Under the pieces are notes generated by a model. The model saw only the letters and a list, made by a program, of their open reading frames with translations, was not told the DNA's origin and did no database searches. The position numbers and the translations under genes are program-made. Below, piece by piece: positions 1-11,560 of a stretch of 64,000 nucleotides of DNA; position 1 is the first letter of the stretch; every line of letters begins with the position of its first letter. The stretch is from Zonotrichia leucophrys gambelii (lineage: Eukaryota; Chordata; Aves; Passeriformes; Passerellidae). The stretch is from assembly GCF_028769735.1 (NCBI RefSeq), contig NC_088171.1, positions 90,566,912 to 90,630,911 on the forward strand. The letters run 5' to 3'.

Positions 1-238
1 ATTGTGAGTTTCTGCTAGGTTGATCCTTTCTGGACTCCAGGCACACACTATACCAGTCTTATCTCTTGTCTTCTCAGTTGGACAGGGGAGAGAAAATATA
101 ATGAAAGAAAAATATAATGATTGTGGGTCAAGGTAAAAACACGGAAAGTTCCCTCACTGATTACCATCCTGGGCAAAACACAATTAACTTAGGGAAAGTT
201 AATTTAATTTATTGCCAATTAAATCTGAATAGAATAAT

Positions 239-281
239 GAAAAAAAAAGCAAAAATAAAAAAAAAAAAAAAAAAAAAAAGC
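239..281. repeat. A-rich low-complexity tract inside the LTR
   Basis: Runs of A broken by a few G, C and T bases. The purest part is about 20 A in a row near 259-280. It lies inside the reverse-oriented LTR, just past the polyadenylation-signal region. Confidence 0.9.
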
Positions 282-772
282 GCCATAAAATACCTTTGCT
301 CCACTCCTCTCTTCATTCCTGGTTTGACTTCATTCCTGATTTGCTCAGCAGTTTCCTGCAGCACTGCAGGGGGATGGAGAATGGGGGCTGCATCACACTC
401 TGTTTTGGCAGCTCCTTCCTCCTCAGGGGAGAGCCTCATTCTTCCCCTGCTACAGCATGGGGTCCCTCCCATGGGAGACAAACCTTCCAGACACAATGTT
501 GATCACTTCCATGGGCGTGCCTGTTCCTCCGGGAACATACTGCTCCAGTATGGATCCCTGAGAGAGTCACAAACCTTGACAGCAAACTTACTCCAGTGTG
601 GGCTCCTCCCTTCACAGGGGCACAGGTGCACCCAGGAGCCTGCTCCAGTGGGGCCTTCCCATCACAGCCTCCTTTGGACATCCACCTGCTCTGGTGGTCT
701 TCTCCACAGGCTGCAGGTGGATCTCTGCCCCCCTGCAGACCTCTGGAGGCTGCAGGGGCACAGCAGCCTTAT

Positions 773-808
773 CAGGGTCTGCACCAGGGTCTGCACCAGG
801 GTCTGCAG
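773..808. repeat. Three tandem copies of a 12-base unit within the LTR
   Basis: The unit CAGGGTCTGCAC occurs three times in direct succession. The last copy ends in G. It lies in the GC-rich LTR body, where imperfect relatives of the unit are scattered. It is probably a local replication-slippage expansion. Confidence 0.85.
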
Positions 809-1105
809 GGGAATCCCACCTCCTGCACAGGGACCACCTCCTGCCCCTCCTTCTTCACTGACCTTGGTGTCTGCAGAGATGTTTCGTTCACGTGCTCACA
901 CTCCACTGCCCATGTGAAGTTGTTCGTTCCCTTTGCCCCCCAACTATTCTCCAGTCTATCCTCTGCCACTTTTGCTGAGGGGCTCATCCTTGGCCAGAAT
1001 CAGGCTCAGCTTGGAGCCAGCTGATGTTGGTTCTGTGGGATATAGGGGAAGCTTTGAACACCTCCTGGATGGAGCCACCCCGTAAGGTAGGGAACACTTG
1101 CAACA

Positions 1106-4100
1106 TTTATAAATGACTATGAGCACGCTCATTGTATAATGATACTATTATACGAGCAAATAGTTGATAGACATTGATTTACACATTTTATTGTTTTTCT
1201 ATAGCGTGAAGTGACACTTCAATTGAGGAGAGGTATTGAAATCCTGTAGAAAGCCTTGATGGAAACAGGCCTAGCACTGTTCCATTTAGCTGGGTCATGC
1301 CTACAAACTTCAGAAGGAAGTAACCATTCTTATTGTTTCATGCAAATCCATCAATATTTATCTTTATAAAGAAAATGAAGGACACAAATAAAAGGCTGTT
1401 ATTTACTATTATTAGCATAATATTACTAAGAAAAACATGTAGTTGGACTGATCATAGTCTTTTTATTATCACGCATTTCAGAGATATCCCAAATTATCTT
1501 TTAGTTGGTTTCCTTATTAATTCAGCTAGAGAAGACACATCATTACAAGATTAAAATGGCATTATTATTGCTGTGTGAATATGAAACTTACTGGAAACAA
1601 TAGTTGTTGTGACAACAATCGCTGAAAAAGAAAATTAAATACATCTAAAAGTACTACTGATAAGGCTGTAGTCAGAACTCTCTTTTTAATCTACATTATA
1701 ACAAGTTAGTATTTTTTTCTTTCATGTTGCTAAATTATATGTATAATAGGCTAAATTGCACCAACATTAGCACATTACTGCAGTTCTTCACTTCCTTGAG
1801 AGTAGGAAATATTTACAAATTTTCCAAATATGGTATATCATGACTCTTGGAAATGCTCATCTATATGATTCATGAAAAAGAAAGTTGTTTCCAGCAGGTA
1901 AGAACAATAAAGGCAAAGAAATATTTTGCAATGCAAATAAAAGAAGATGAAAAAAACAAGCACTTCTATCAGTCTGACTGTAAAATCATAAGACTGCAGA
2001 GTATGATATGCATTAAGCATAATTATATACAAATGCATACTTTGAAAGCGAACATCAAAAGTGTGTTTATATTGCAGTGAAATTAAGCACATGTCCCAGT
2101 TAATATTAATAACTTCCTTGTTATATGAGTGTGTTTTCATTTTAAGAGCATTTTATTTGTAGTTTTTGCCACTGAGTCTGATTCTCTGTTGCAGTTCTTA
2201 GACCAAAACTACATCAGTAGACCGCTGCTGTGGGCAAAGAAGTTTCCTAGCTTGTCTGCCACTGCCACTTCCAAATGGGGTATTACAGAATCTTATATGT
2301 GATCCTGTTTAAAGTCCTCTTATATGGGCTCTTCTAGCTGACAGGCACCTGTACAATTGGAGGAAGACATGCATCAGAAAATACAGTAAAATAAATCAGT
2401 GGTACAGTTAACATAAGTTAAAAATAGGGGAAAATGATGCAGAAATGTTGCTCTGTGATGTAGAAAGATTGGACTTAAGTGCTAACAAAATTTTTTTCCC
2501 CCAGTGATTCCTGGACAACCAATAATCCTTGGGCTAAGCCATACAAGAAATCTGTAAGGAGAAATAATTCTCTTGGTCCTGAGTCAGTCTATATGAAATT
2601 GTCGTAGCACTCTTGTCAAAGTGCCACGCTAGAACAAACCTCATCTCAACAGTTTTGTGTGAATAATGAGATGAAAAACTGTCTTGCAATATTTACAAAT
2701 GACAACAACATGAAAGTAACATAGATACTTAATAAGAAGCTAAAAAGAGGTCCTGTAAAAGCAAAATCTTCACTGGAAGTTTGGGAATGATTTGGATACT
2801 CTTGTTTGATTCACAACACAAATGCATACATTTTCCAAAAGGTTAGAGGAAGAACAGAACAAAGTCAGCACGGGCAAACAGCAGAGTAAGGAAGTAGATT
2901 AAAATTAAAAAGCAATCCTTCAAATATGTGAAGTTCAATCTGAATAACGACCAGAAAAGAACATGAACTTTTGTAGCTTAAATGTAAAAACATTAATGCC
3001 AGACAAAAAAAAACCCTCTCAAATCTTCTCTGAAAAAATGAGTACTTGGATGAGATGACAACATAGATTGCAATGTAGCAAAAGAACTGAATTAATATTT
3101 TGACTCTCCCTGCATCAGGTGCATGTTTGAAGACATTTTTTGTTTGCTTGTTTTAAGCCAGAACTTTTTCTATAAAGAACACAAAAGAGAATAAAAATAT
3201 CACATTTAAATGTCAGGAGCACAGCTCATAGGACAACTTGACAAAATGAAGGATTTTTCATCATCAAAGCCAAACACATGTTTTCAAGACCTTTGCTGAA
3301 ATTCAAGGAATAAATGTCTGAGTTATGGACCGAAGTATGTGCCTTCCCACTTAAAAATGGCTTTATACCAGAGGACTAGAAAGAGAATTTGGAAACTCAT
3401 TGATCAATAACCTGTACTGTGAATGAAACAAAAAAATAAGTCAAAGCCTGGGGTCTCCACAGAGACTCTTAAGGAACCTAAGTAGCCATGGTATAAGAGA
3501 AGACTCTACCCTGGATAAATAAATGGCAATAAATTAGGATACAGTGGAAAAAATTTATTTTTCAAACAGGAGAGAATTGACCAGTGAAGTTCTGAATAAA
3601 CTGTCATGTAAAGAAGATGAATAACTATTTTAAAAATTTTCTGATCGTGATGATTTCTTTGGGATCTTAAAAAGAAGAGTTGGCTGCAGAGAGTTGCAAA
3701 AGGCAACTGCATAGCCCTGAGATGCGAGGTGATAAACTGCAAGATGGGATTTTATCCAAATAAATGTGATGTGCATATGGAAAAACAAATGTAATTTTAT
3801 GACAGGTTCTATAATGATGGGTTCTAAGATGACTGTTAACAGCAGGAATGAGCTCATAGATTAAAATAAATATCTTCACACAATGATCCTTTCAGTGTTC
3901 ACTAAAAGGAAAAAAAACCAAATGTTAAGGCTTAATAGGTAAAGAATAGAAGACAGAAAATAGTATTATTTGATTATATGACTCACCTGCACACCTGCAT
4001 TTGAATGTTATGTACATTTTACTCTCTTATATCCTGAAGAAGATACAATGGAAAATCAGGAATATGTTCAAAACCAGCTTCCAAGTGAGGAAATGTTAAA

Positions 4101-6281
4101 TAAACTAGCACGGTTTGAGGCTGACAGAAATAAGGGAGGTATGATGGCATCCATAAGTCCAGAAATGGTGCAGTGTACAGACTGCATTCCCTTGCACTCT
4201 AGAACTATCTGCAATCAAACAAAACCACAAGGTGACAGGTCCAAATTTTGGAACAACCTGGAATATTAGGGGTAGTAATAGCCAGTCTGAAAGGCAATGG
4301 GACACAACTACTTGCATGGATTCTAAAAAACATTGGAAGAAATATAAAAGATGTCACTGGAGTCTGTAAGGAATGGAGATAACACACCTACCTCTAAAAG
4401 TTTCCTAAATGTGCAACTGCTGGGTTCAGGGGAATTTCACAATATACTTGTTATCTTCTTCCACTTTTTTCCAGGCATCTGCTTTTGCCTACTGTCAGAG
4501 ACAGGATACGGGACCAGACAGGCTTTTGGTCTGATCTGACACAGCTGTTCAGATGCTCTCAGTGATAAAACTCACTGTTCTTCATTATGAAAAATAAAAA
4601 TATTTGATTTTTTGTCTGTTAAACATTCCATGCAATAGTCATGAGTGAGTGCTCTATTTCTTTGCAAGTGTGTTTGAAAGCTTTGCTCTTGATCACCATG
4701 TACTGAATGCAGAAGAATACTGCAGTTTCTGTCTCAACTACACTATGCTGTTATATATTAAGAGTACTATAAGACCTTAAAAGTGTGTTCATTGTTGTGG
4801 AAATCTTTAAAACTTGGGAAGGATTTCCAATGCAGTTCCAAGGGATTTCTCTTTTAATGTATTTGCAAATCTGTTTTGGTGAACGCTTAGTACATCAAAG
4901 AAAAAAAAAGATAAAAAAGGAAAAAAAGAAACCTTTGCAGGACCTTTATATTCAGTTTTACAGAAGAGTAAATGGTTTTTTTGAACCTTAATACTCAACT
5001 GTATTCCTGGTCTGGAAAAGTTGTAATGCCCAGTGGTTTCACTTAGGTCTGCCCAGGTAGGTTGCCGTTATGTGACACTATCTACATACAAGACAAAACC
5101 CTTCTTTATTTTTATAGAAAGCCTCAGTAAAATTATGCAACCAAGGATTATATACACTTCTGAAATAATTCCTCATTTTAGTAATTCATTCTTCCTTTCA
5201 TCTTTTGTGTTTGGTCAGATGACATTTTCCCTTATTTTTAAGGAGACGCAATGCATGAGAAGATAAAAACTCAACTCAGTGGTCATAGGGTTATTTGGAA
5301 AACGTTTCAAGGCAACAGATTCATCACTCATATGAAACTCCTCATATACAGATCAACATTTTCAAATTTCAAATTTTGAATTAATATTCTGCCGTTTTTC
5401 CAATTGCATTAGTGTCTGCTTTTAAGTGACATTGTTGAGGAAGATTGTATATGGAAAAGAGGGAACTGTAGTAAGGACAGAATATGTGATATTGGAGGGG
5501 TTTCAATTTCATAGTTACTGAGTGTAAAATGGATATGCAAAACCCAAAGAAGATAGTGTGAAATCATAGTGCACAACTGGATACTTTTGAGCTTACTGAA
5601 CTGTCTGTGTGGGAAGACACTGTGTCATAATGTCAGAGAATGAAATTCACAGAAAATTTCACAGAAAATTTGTAAAATATTGCTGAAATTTTTATATAGC
5701 ATGGAAAGTCTTGGCAATTTTTCAGGTTATGAATGGATAATATTCTTTTGGAGAAGATTATAGCTGCCTGTCACAGGCTGAAGTTTCCTGGAAAGCATCT
5801 TCAGATATCTTTAATATCTTTACCAGATAAGCCCAGGAAAGTTGGTGGCTTTCAACTAATATTCTCTGAGGCACTTGCAATGTGGACAACAATAAAGTCC
5901 AGAAGTTTTGCTTTGCCACCTGATGAGAAAGTGAGTCAAAAAACTACTCTCTAAGGAAACAATGTAAGTGTCTCGGGTGACCCATAAACTCCATTGTGCA
6001 TCATATCCCTTCTCAGCCATAGAAAATATTACTTTCCAGAGAAAACAAAAAAAAAATAAATTGAGAGACTGGAAAGAAATATCAAATAGGAATATTCAAA
6101 AGAAAAGGGTTTCTATAAGTTTTATGGAAATCAAGGCTACCTAGACTACCTTAAACAGCAGATTGGCTTGAATCGTCCTTTTACCAGCCACTGTCAATCA
6201 CTATACCCACAGCTTAGATTTGAGAGCTGAAGTTTCTTTTTGTTCTGTGATTAGACATGTTAGGGAAAGAAGGATTGTCCA
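1106..6281. other. AT-rich unique DNA, no gene seen
   Basis: I see no recognised exon, RNA gene or young repeat. Open frames are at most about 100 codons, AT-rich and without recognisable motifs. Minor features are isolated octamers ATGCAAAT at 1341 and 1931 and a two-copy direct repeat of TTCACAGAAAAT at 5646-5669. The A-rich stretch at 4901-4930 produces a lysine-rich frame that is an artefact. Confidence 0.7.
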
Positions 6282-6761
6282 TCAGAGAAGGGGGAAGACT
6301 AGAAACTCCAAGTTATACGACAGGAATAGTGTCATGACTTGCTCAAGTTGATATGCCTTAGGCTTGACAAGAATTCTTCCTAATTTTGCTTTGTATATTA
6401 TAAATGCTGTGCACCCAATCAGCCTGAAAGCAGTAGTCCCCTCTCCATTAGGATCTGGCAAACTTCCCCCTAGGTTTTGTTTTTCATACCTGTACTGAAA
6501 TAAGCCAGCATGTTTCAGATGTTTCTGGATTGAGACATTGTTTTTACTATTAGAAAGTCTGATATTGTATAACATTTCCAAAGAGATTTTTCTTGGTTGT
6601 TCTCCAATGTAGAGATGAGCACTATGGATGAGCAGTGGGAAACAATTTAAGAAATGGCTGCAGACCTTGCAACTGAAATTCATTTTGGCTAAATCTAAAC
6701 AAGGAGGAGGGTTACAGAGGTCAAATGTTGTTATGTAGTATGTAAAGAGTAGAATGAGCAA
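6282..6761 (-). other. Longest open frame in the window, 159 codons, probably chance
   Basis: This is an uninterrupted frame of 159 codons on the minus strand starting at an ATG. The predicted product begins with a hydrophobic stretch (MLILLFTYYITTFDL) and contains a few cysteines, but no family motif I recognise. There is no CpG island or evident core promoter upstream. I cannot see a convincing exon structure. In AT-rich DNA a frame this long is somewhat uncommon but not remarkable across six frames of 64 kb. It could also be a decayed mobile-element fragment. No function is proposed. Confidence 0.12.
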
Positions 6762-9700
6762 ATAATTGAAAGGCTTTTGAAAAATATATAAACAGTCTGG
6801 TAGAAAGACAGACTGAAGAGAGTTTATACAAATAAGCAGAAGAAAGTTAAAAGGATAATTAGAGGAGCAAAGAAATAATATTGGATGTCAAGCTGTATGG
6901 AATATTTCAATTAAAAGCTCTTCAACTATATCTGTAATAGAGACATAAGTTCAAAGGTTAAATTGTCCCATTAAAAACAATGATGGGGGATTGAAGACAG
7001 GGCATAAGGAAGTGGCAATTTGTTAAATGTTATTTAGCTTCTGTTATTACAGCTGAAGAAGAAGATGGAAAACTGCTTGGCAGAAGAATTTTGTTTCTCA
7101 GAAAGATAGGCCAGCTCCTAATAAAGTGCAGGTAAAATTGGAAGTAAATGAGTCATTTATCAGCAAATGTACATTATCCTGGTGTCACAGAGAGAAGTGT
7201 TGGAGATTTAGGAAAGATACTCTAATTTGCTATAAGTTAGGGAGGTTCTAGCTTATTATCAACACTTTTTTGTGTATAACCTTTGCACAAAGTCTCATAG
7301 AGCACTGGGGTAGCTCAAATAACTTTACAATTATTTTCCTCAGTGCAGCTCAATCTGGGATTTTAGAAATTAAAGTAATAGAAATTATCCAGGTTAGTGG
7401 CATATTATATATCAAGGCATACCAGTCAAATATAGAGGTAAGAACATGCAATAAAAGAGCAGAACAAATCCAAACCTTCACTAAAGAACCATATGAAAAT
7501 AAACGTTGGGAAAACTGAAGAAGATTCTTGCAAAATATACAGAAATATATTTCGTCAGATCAGATACCTTCACTGAAATGAAATATTAAAGCTTTGAGCT
7601 GGAAGACTATCACAGCATATAAATGAATACATTAACCAGCTCAGTTTATAAACTCTGAGTAAAATTCAAGTAGAGAGTATCATATTCAAAAGGACCGGAA
7701 ACGTTCATATGGCATAAGGTTTAAAATCATGCTACAGAACAAAAGCAGCATACACTGTATAATGAGATGAATTAGACTATTTTTTTACAAGAGAGACAAA
7801 TAAGAATAATACAGAACACACAGCAAATATAAAGACTTTAATATGAAATGAGTTTTCTGTCATTAAATAAATGTTGAAAACTGAAGTTCAGCCCCTGTTA
7901 TTTCCAAAATTCAGCATTCAATATTCTCCTAAAGATGGCTGGACATTCAAAAGTGTCTCCTATTAAAACAGTCAGAAGTGAGAGTTTCTGGGAGTTTTGA
8001 ATATCTGGCAGTTTGAGTGCATCATCTTTCTTAACTCCATTTTTTACAGTGAAGAGTCAGATGTTGCCTTCGACAGCCCTGTTTTGGCATTTCCTCCTTT
8101 TATTGCTTACAGACAAGATTGACTTCAGCAGCCTCTTCTCTATGACAGCTAATATGAGCTAAAAGAGTTTTCTTTGGTGAATCCTATCGCCTCTTTATAT
8201 CTTTGCACCACTGGAAGCTATGAGCTTCCATAGAAGGGAGGAGCCTTCAGGATGCAAAATGGAAAGTGAATAGCTGCAAAGCTGTCCAGAAACCAATCTT
8301 CCCCTAATTATAGGGGTCTAGACAGCTAGAATAGGAGATTCAGCTGTGAAGCAAAGAAATAGTAACAGCCTCTGTCATAGACAGTATGGGAAAACTTTCC
8401 ATTAACAAGTTCTGGGCCTTTAGGGGAGCACTAGAGGAAAATAGGAAGCTGAATTTTCTTTCTGTAAAAGTAAGATGTAGAATATTCACATTAAGAATCT
8501 CAAGCCTCATTTTTGACTAAAACTCTTCATATCTCAGATGCAATACCAATAGATTTATTTCTGCTTCAGTCCTCACAGACTATATATCTCTTATATATTC
8601 CTTGCCAGCTTTACAAAAAATATACCTGTTTCATCATGGGAGTTGACTATTGTAATTTTCTCTTTAAAAATCTCTCAGGTTTGTCACATCATCTCTGAAT
8701 ATAAGAACTCAACTGCTATATTGCTATTCAGATGAATTGAGCTTATTATGCTATTCCTCTCTTTTGTACAGTAACTGCTTCTTAAAAAGCTGATTTACTA
8801 TCAAATGCCACTATTTTTTAAGGCTCTTACTAATATGGGCCCTGGTTCTGTACTTTAATCTCATTTTGGCAGGTATCTCTGCCATATATATCTCCTATTA
8901 TTTAAATACTATACTGTCACCACTTTGGAAGGTAAATGTCTTTTGCTTTCTTTGCTTCAAATTTAAGATGGTTCTAAATTATGTCACAATATATTTCTAT
9001 GTCTTTATGGTGTTAAAATTACAAGTGTCCCAAAAGAATGAGAGGGAAAATATAAAATCTTTATCATTACCATCATAGCAATAATGTTTGCTATTTCAGT
9101 GCTTTAGAGGCAAAGAGAATGCATAATTACCTGTTATAATTATTACACCTATGCAAAAAGTTTCTGTATTTCAACAAAATTCTCAATAGGAACAACATAT
9201 ACTAAAAGGTAAGTCTTGAGACTTAAATCAGATTAACGCACAAATCTGCTTTTATCATAAAAGTAGAGGGGAAAAAAACCCTTGAATTATTTTCCTTTTT
9301 CTTGCTACATATCTCAAGCCATTACTGCCAACCCATCAAATGAAAACTGCATCTTCTAGAAGCTAAAATTGCGAACACTACAAGTCATGTTGCAGTTGAC
9401 ATGAAAACAACCATTGCTGGCATATCTTATATTTTTACAGCTGACTATTCTCTCCCTGACATTTTTAGTAAAGTTGAGCAATATCCAGATTCCAGCCTTG
9501 ATACCAGTCGGCACAGCAACATTCATCTTAAGATGACATCTGTTGAGAATTTTTCAATAACTTAATGGTTATAAAGCATGTGAGGAGGGGGATAATAGAG
9601 GGATTATGACATAAAAATGCTAAAGCCCTTGTGGGGGAACTGCTGCACATAAAGTTTTGATTTGGTAATTCAAACTAATGCAGTTTGTAGTCCTCTAGAG

Positions 9701-10944
9701 AGAGGGCAATAATGGTGCACAATATGCTCTTAAACACTGATGCATAACACATTGTGCTAGAGCCAAAAGGCACTGTACAATATCATTGTGGTGCAGAGAG
9801 AAGCAGTAACTTTGGGAGCTGCTTTTACAAAGATCTGAATGCAGAGGTAACAAACAATACTATTCCTGTCCCTTCTATGCTTCTTAATCTATTCATCTGA
9901 GCATCTTAGGAAAACATGGCATTTATTTTTAATAGGACAAAATGATAAAGTTAAAAATACAAATTTGTGTCATACAGTACATATAGGCTTACATTCTTCT
10001 TTTTCCTTTTTTTTTTTTAAGATGAATTAGGCAGGATTAAAATTTTTTATTGTTTGTCTTTGAATGTGGTGAAATAGGGAATGAACATATTTGGACAAAG
10101 TTAGAAAACAGACAAAATTTAAGATCTCTCTATGTGAAGTGGACCCAAATTAAGTACTAATGATATTCTTGGAGGATAAAAAGCATGCCGAAATGGAATG
10201 GAGAATTATTATAAAATTTATAAAAAATCTCATGCAATGTGCAGCTAATATGATTTTTTATTATTTTTGTGTATTTTATTACTGTTGAAATGGGTTTATT
10301 TAATTTACATAGTATGTGCTGCTGGATGTAATGTCAAACATAACATTTAAATGAGAACACAGTTTTTTGATTACTTCTCCAGGACTTCTGGCAGTGTGAA
10401 TTTAAGGAGACAAAACCAATATTCTTGAATGGCAAATTGTCTGTACCAGGACAAAGCAAAATAAAAAAACCCCTCCATATTAGCTGATTTTCTAGAAAAT
10501 GCATATATAGATGACTTTCTGGTTCATAAGGACCCTATCAAGGTTGAACAACTCCATCATGCCCTTCCTGTAAACATGCTGGTACCTTTTTGGGTTTTTT
10601 AATCTGAGTCAAAAGTTTAAGAAAAAGGTCTCATTATTCAGAATACTTTTTCTTCTGAGGAGTCCTATAAGTATTTTTGTGCCTTTGCACAAATGGTGAT
10701 TCATGTCGTCTTCCTTTTGTGGCCTGAAAATCAGTTTTCCAGTGGAGTTTGGTTGATTTGTACATTCATACTTTATGGCATCAACATATGGAAAAAAAGA
10801 TAGTCAATCACATCCCAATGTGGTTGTCCCATTTGGATGGGACTAGTCAGCTTCCCAGGGGCCTATTTCCTTCAAATGTGTCTGAAGATGCAGCCCAGAA
10901 AACTGGCTCCCTCATTCTGACTGACAAAAGTATATATAAATCCT
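6762..10944. other. AT-rich unique DNA, no gene seen
   Basis: No gene or recognised repeat. An 8-base perfect inverted repeat (TGGAAGCT, 3-base loop, AGCTTCCA) lies at 8212-8230. A short poly-T tract lies near 10003-10018. Open frames are at most about 80 codons and unremarkable. Confidence 0.7.
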
Positions 10945-11560
10945 GTGTTAAGGACTGAGTATAGAAGTTGTGGGAAAAAACCCAAAAAACAGAGAAAAAA
11001 ATATTTGCACTCCTGCATGTGCAGGTGTCAAGTGTCATTTCAGGTAGCGAGGCTAAATCTCCTGGTTGTCTGCTGCTGCTCCAGACAGCTGTGTCTTCCC
11101 TGTACGTCCCAGGGCATACCTGCTCTCTCTAGACTTATGTGCCAGGAAACTGAGGGTAGGTAAAACAAGTTGGAGGCTGCTGCTGCTCCCTGTTTCGCTC
11201 ATCCCAGATCCATGGGTCCTCTGCCATAAAGGGAAAACCAGTCTGTTCTCACCAAGGGATCAGGCTCTGAGCTGCTGCCCAATTTTTAGTGTGGTATCTG
11301 GTACTACAGACTCTATCCATGCTTCACTGTGGTGTCCCAGATCTCTGCTGGATGTTGTTCCTCTCCAGCGGGCTCTGGAACCATAGGAGTCTGTGTAGCA
11401 GTACATCATTGGGTCATCGTGCTCGTGAGGCTTGTGCTTCATGCACAGCGCTTGTGTCAGCAGGAAGCTTTGCAAAGGAGCCCAGATCTTCTCAGAGAGA
11501 GTTATTTATGTGCCATGTGATTGAGCTTAATTTAAATTAATGTCTTTTTGGAATCCTAGC
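10945..11560. other. GC-richer unclassified segment, possible old mobile-element remnant
   Basis: Base composition rises to about half G+C compared with its flanks. Overlapping open frames of 63-106 codons appear on both strands, as expected when stop codons become rarer. I could not match it to CR1 or to the LTR at the left edge. It could be a decayed LTR or ordinary unique sequence. Confidence 0.35.

Larger units (their letters stand above)
1..1105 (-). mobile_element. Endogenous retrovirus LTR (avian, GC-rich family), probably solo
   Basis: I recognise this as an abundant bird LTR in reverse orientation. From left to right it holds a stretch close to the LTR 3' end (3-130), the reverse complement of an AATAAA polyadenylation signal (208-213), an A-rich tract (239-281) and a long GC-rich body (about 340-1020). 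The body repeats variants of 'ctgcaggtggatctctgc' and 'gctccagtgtggg'. The TGTGAG at position 3 could be the outer edge. The right edge near 1100 is degraded, so the expected terminal bases are not clear. No gag, pol or env sequence lies beside it inside the window. The open frames of up to 266 codons here are a by-product of high GC content and are not proposed as proteins. The LTR identification comes from memory of bird repeats. I cannot name the subfamily. Confidence 0.8.

Noticed and set aside
117..1024. Open frames of 142 and 266 codons on the plus strand, with shorter ones on the minus strand
   Set aside because: They lie inside the GC-rich LTR, overlap each other in several frames on both strands and have no domain. 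The base composition explains them.
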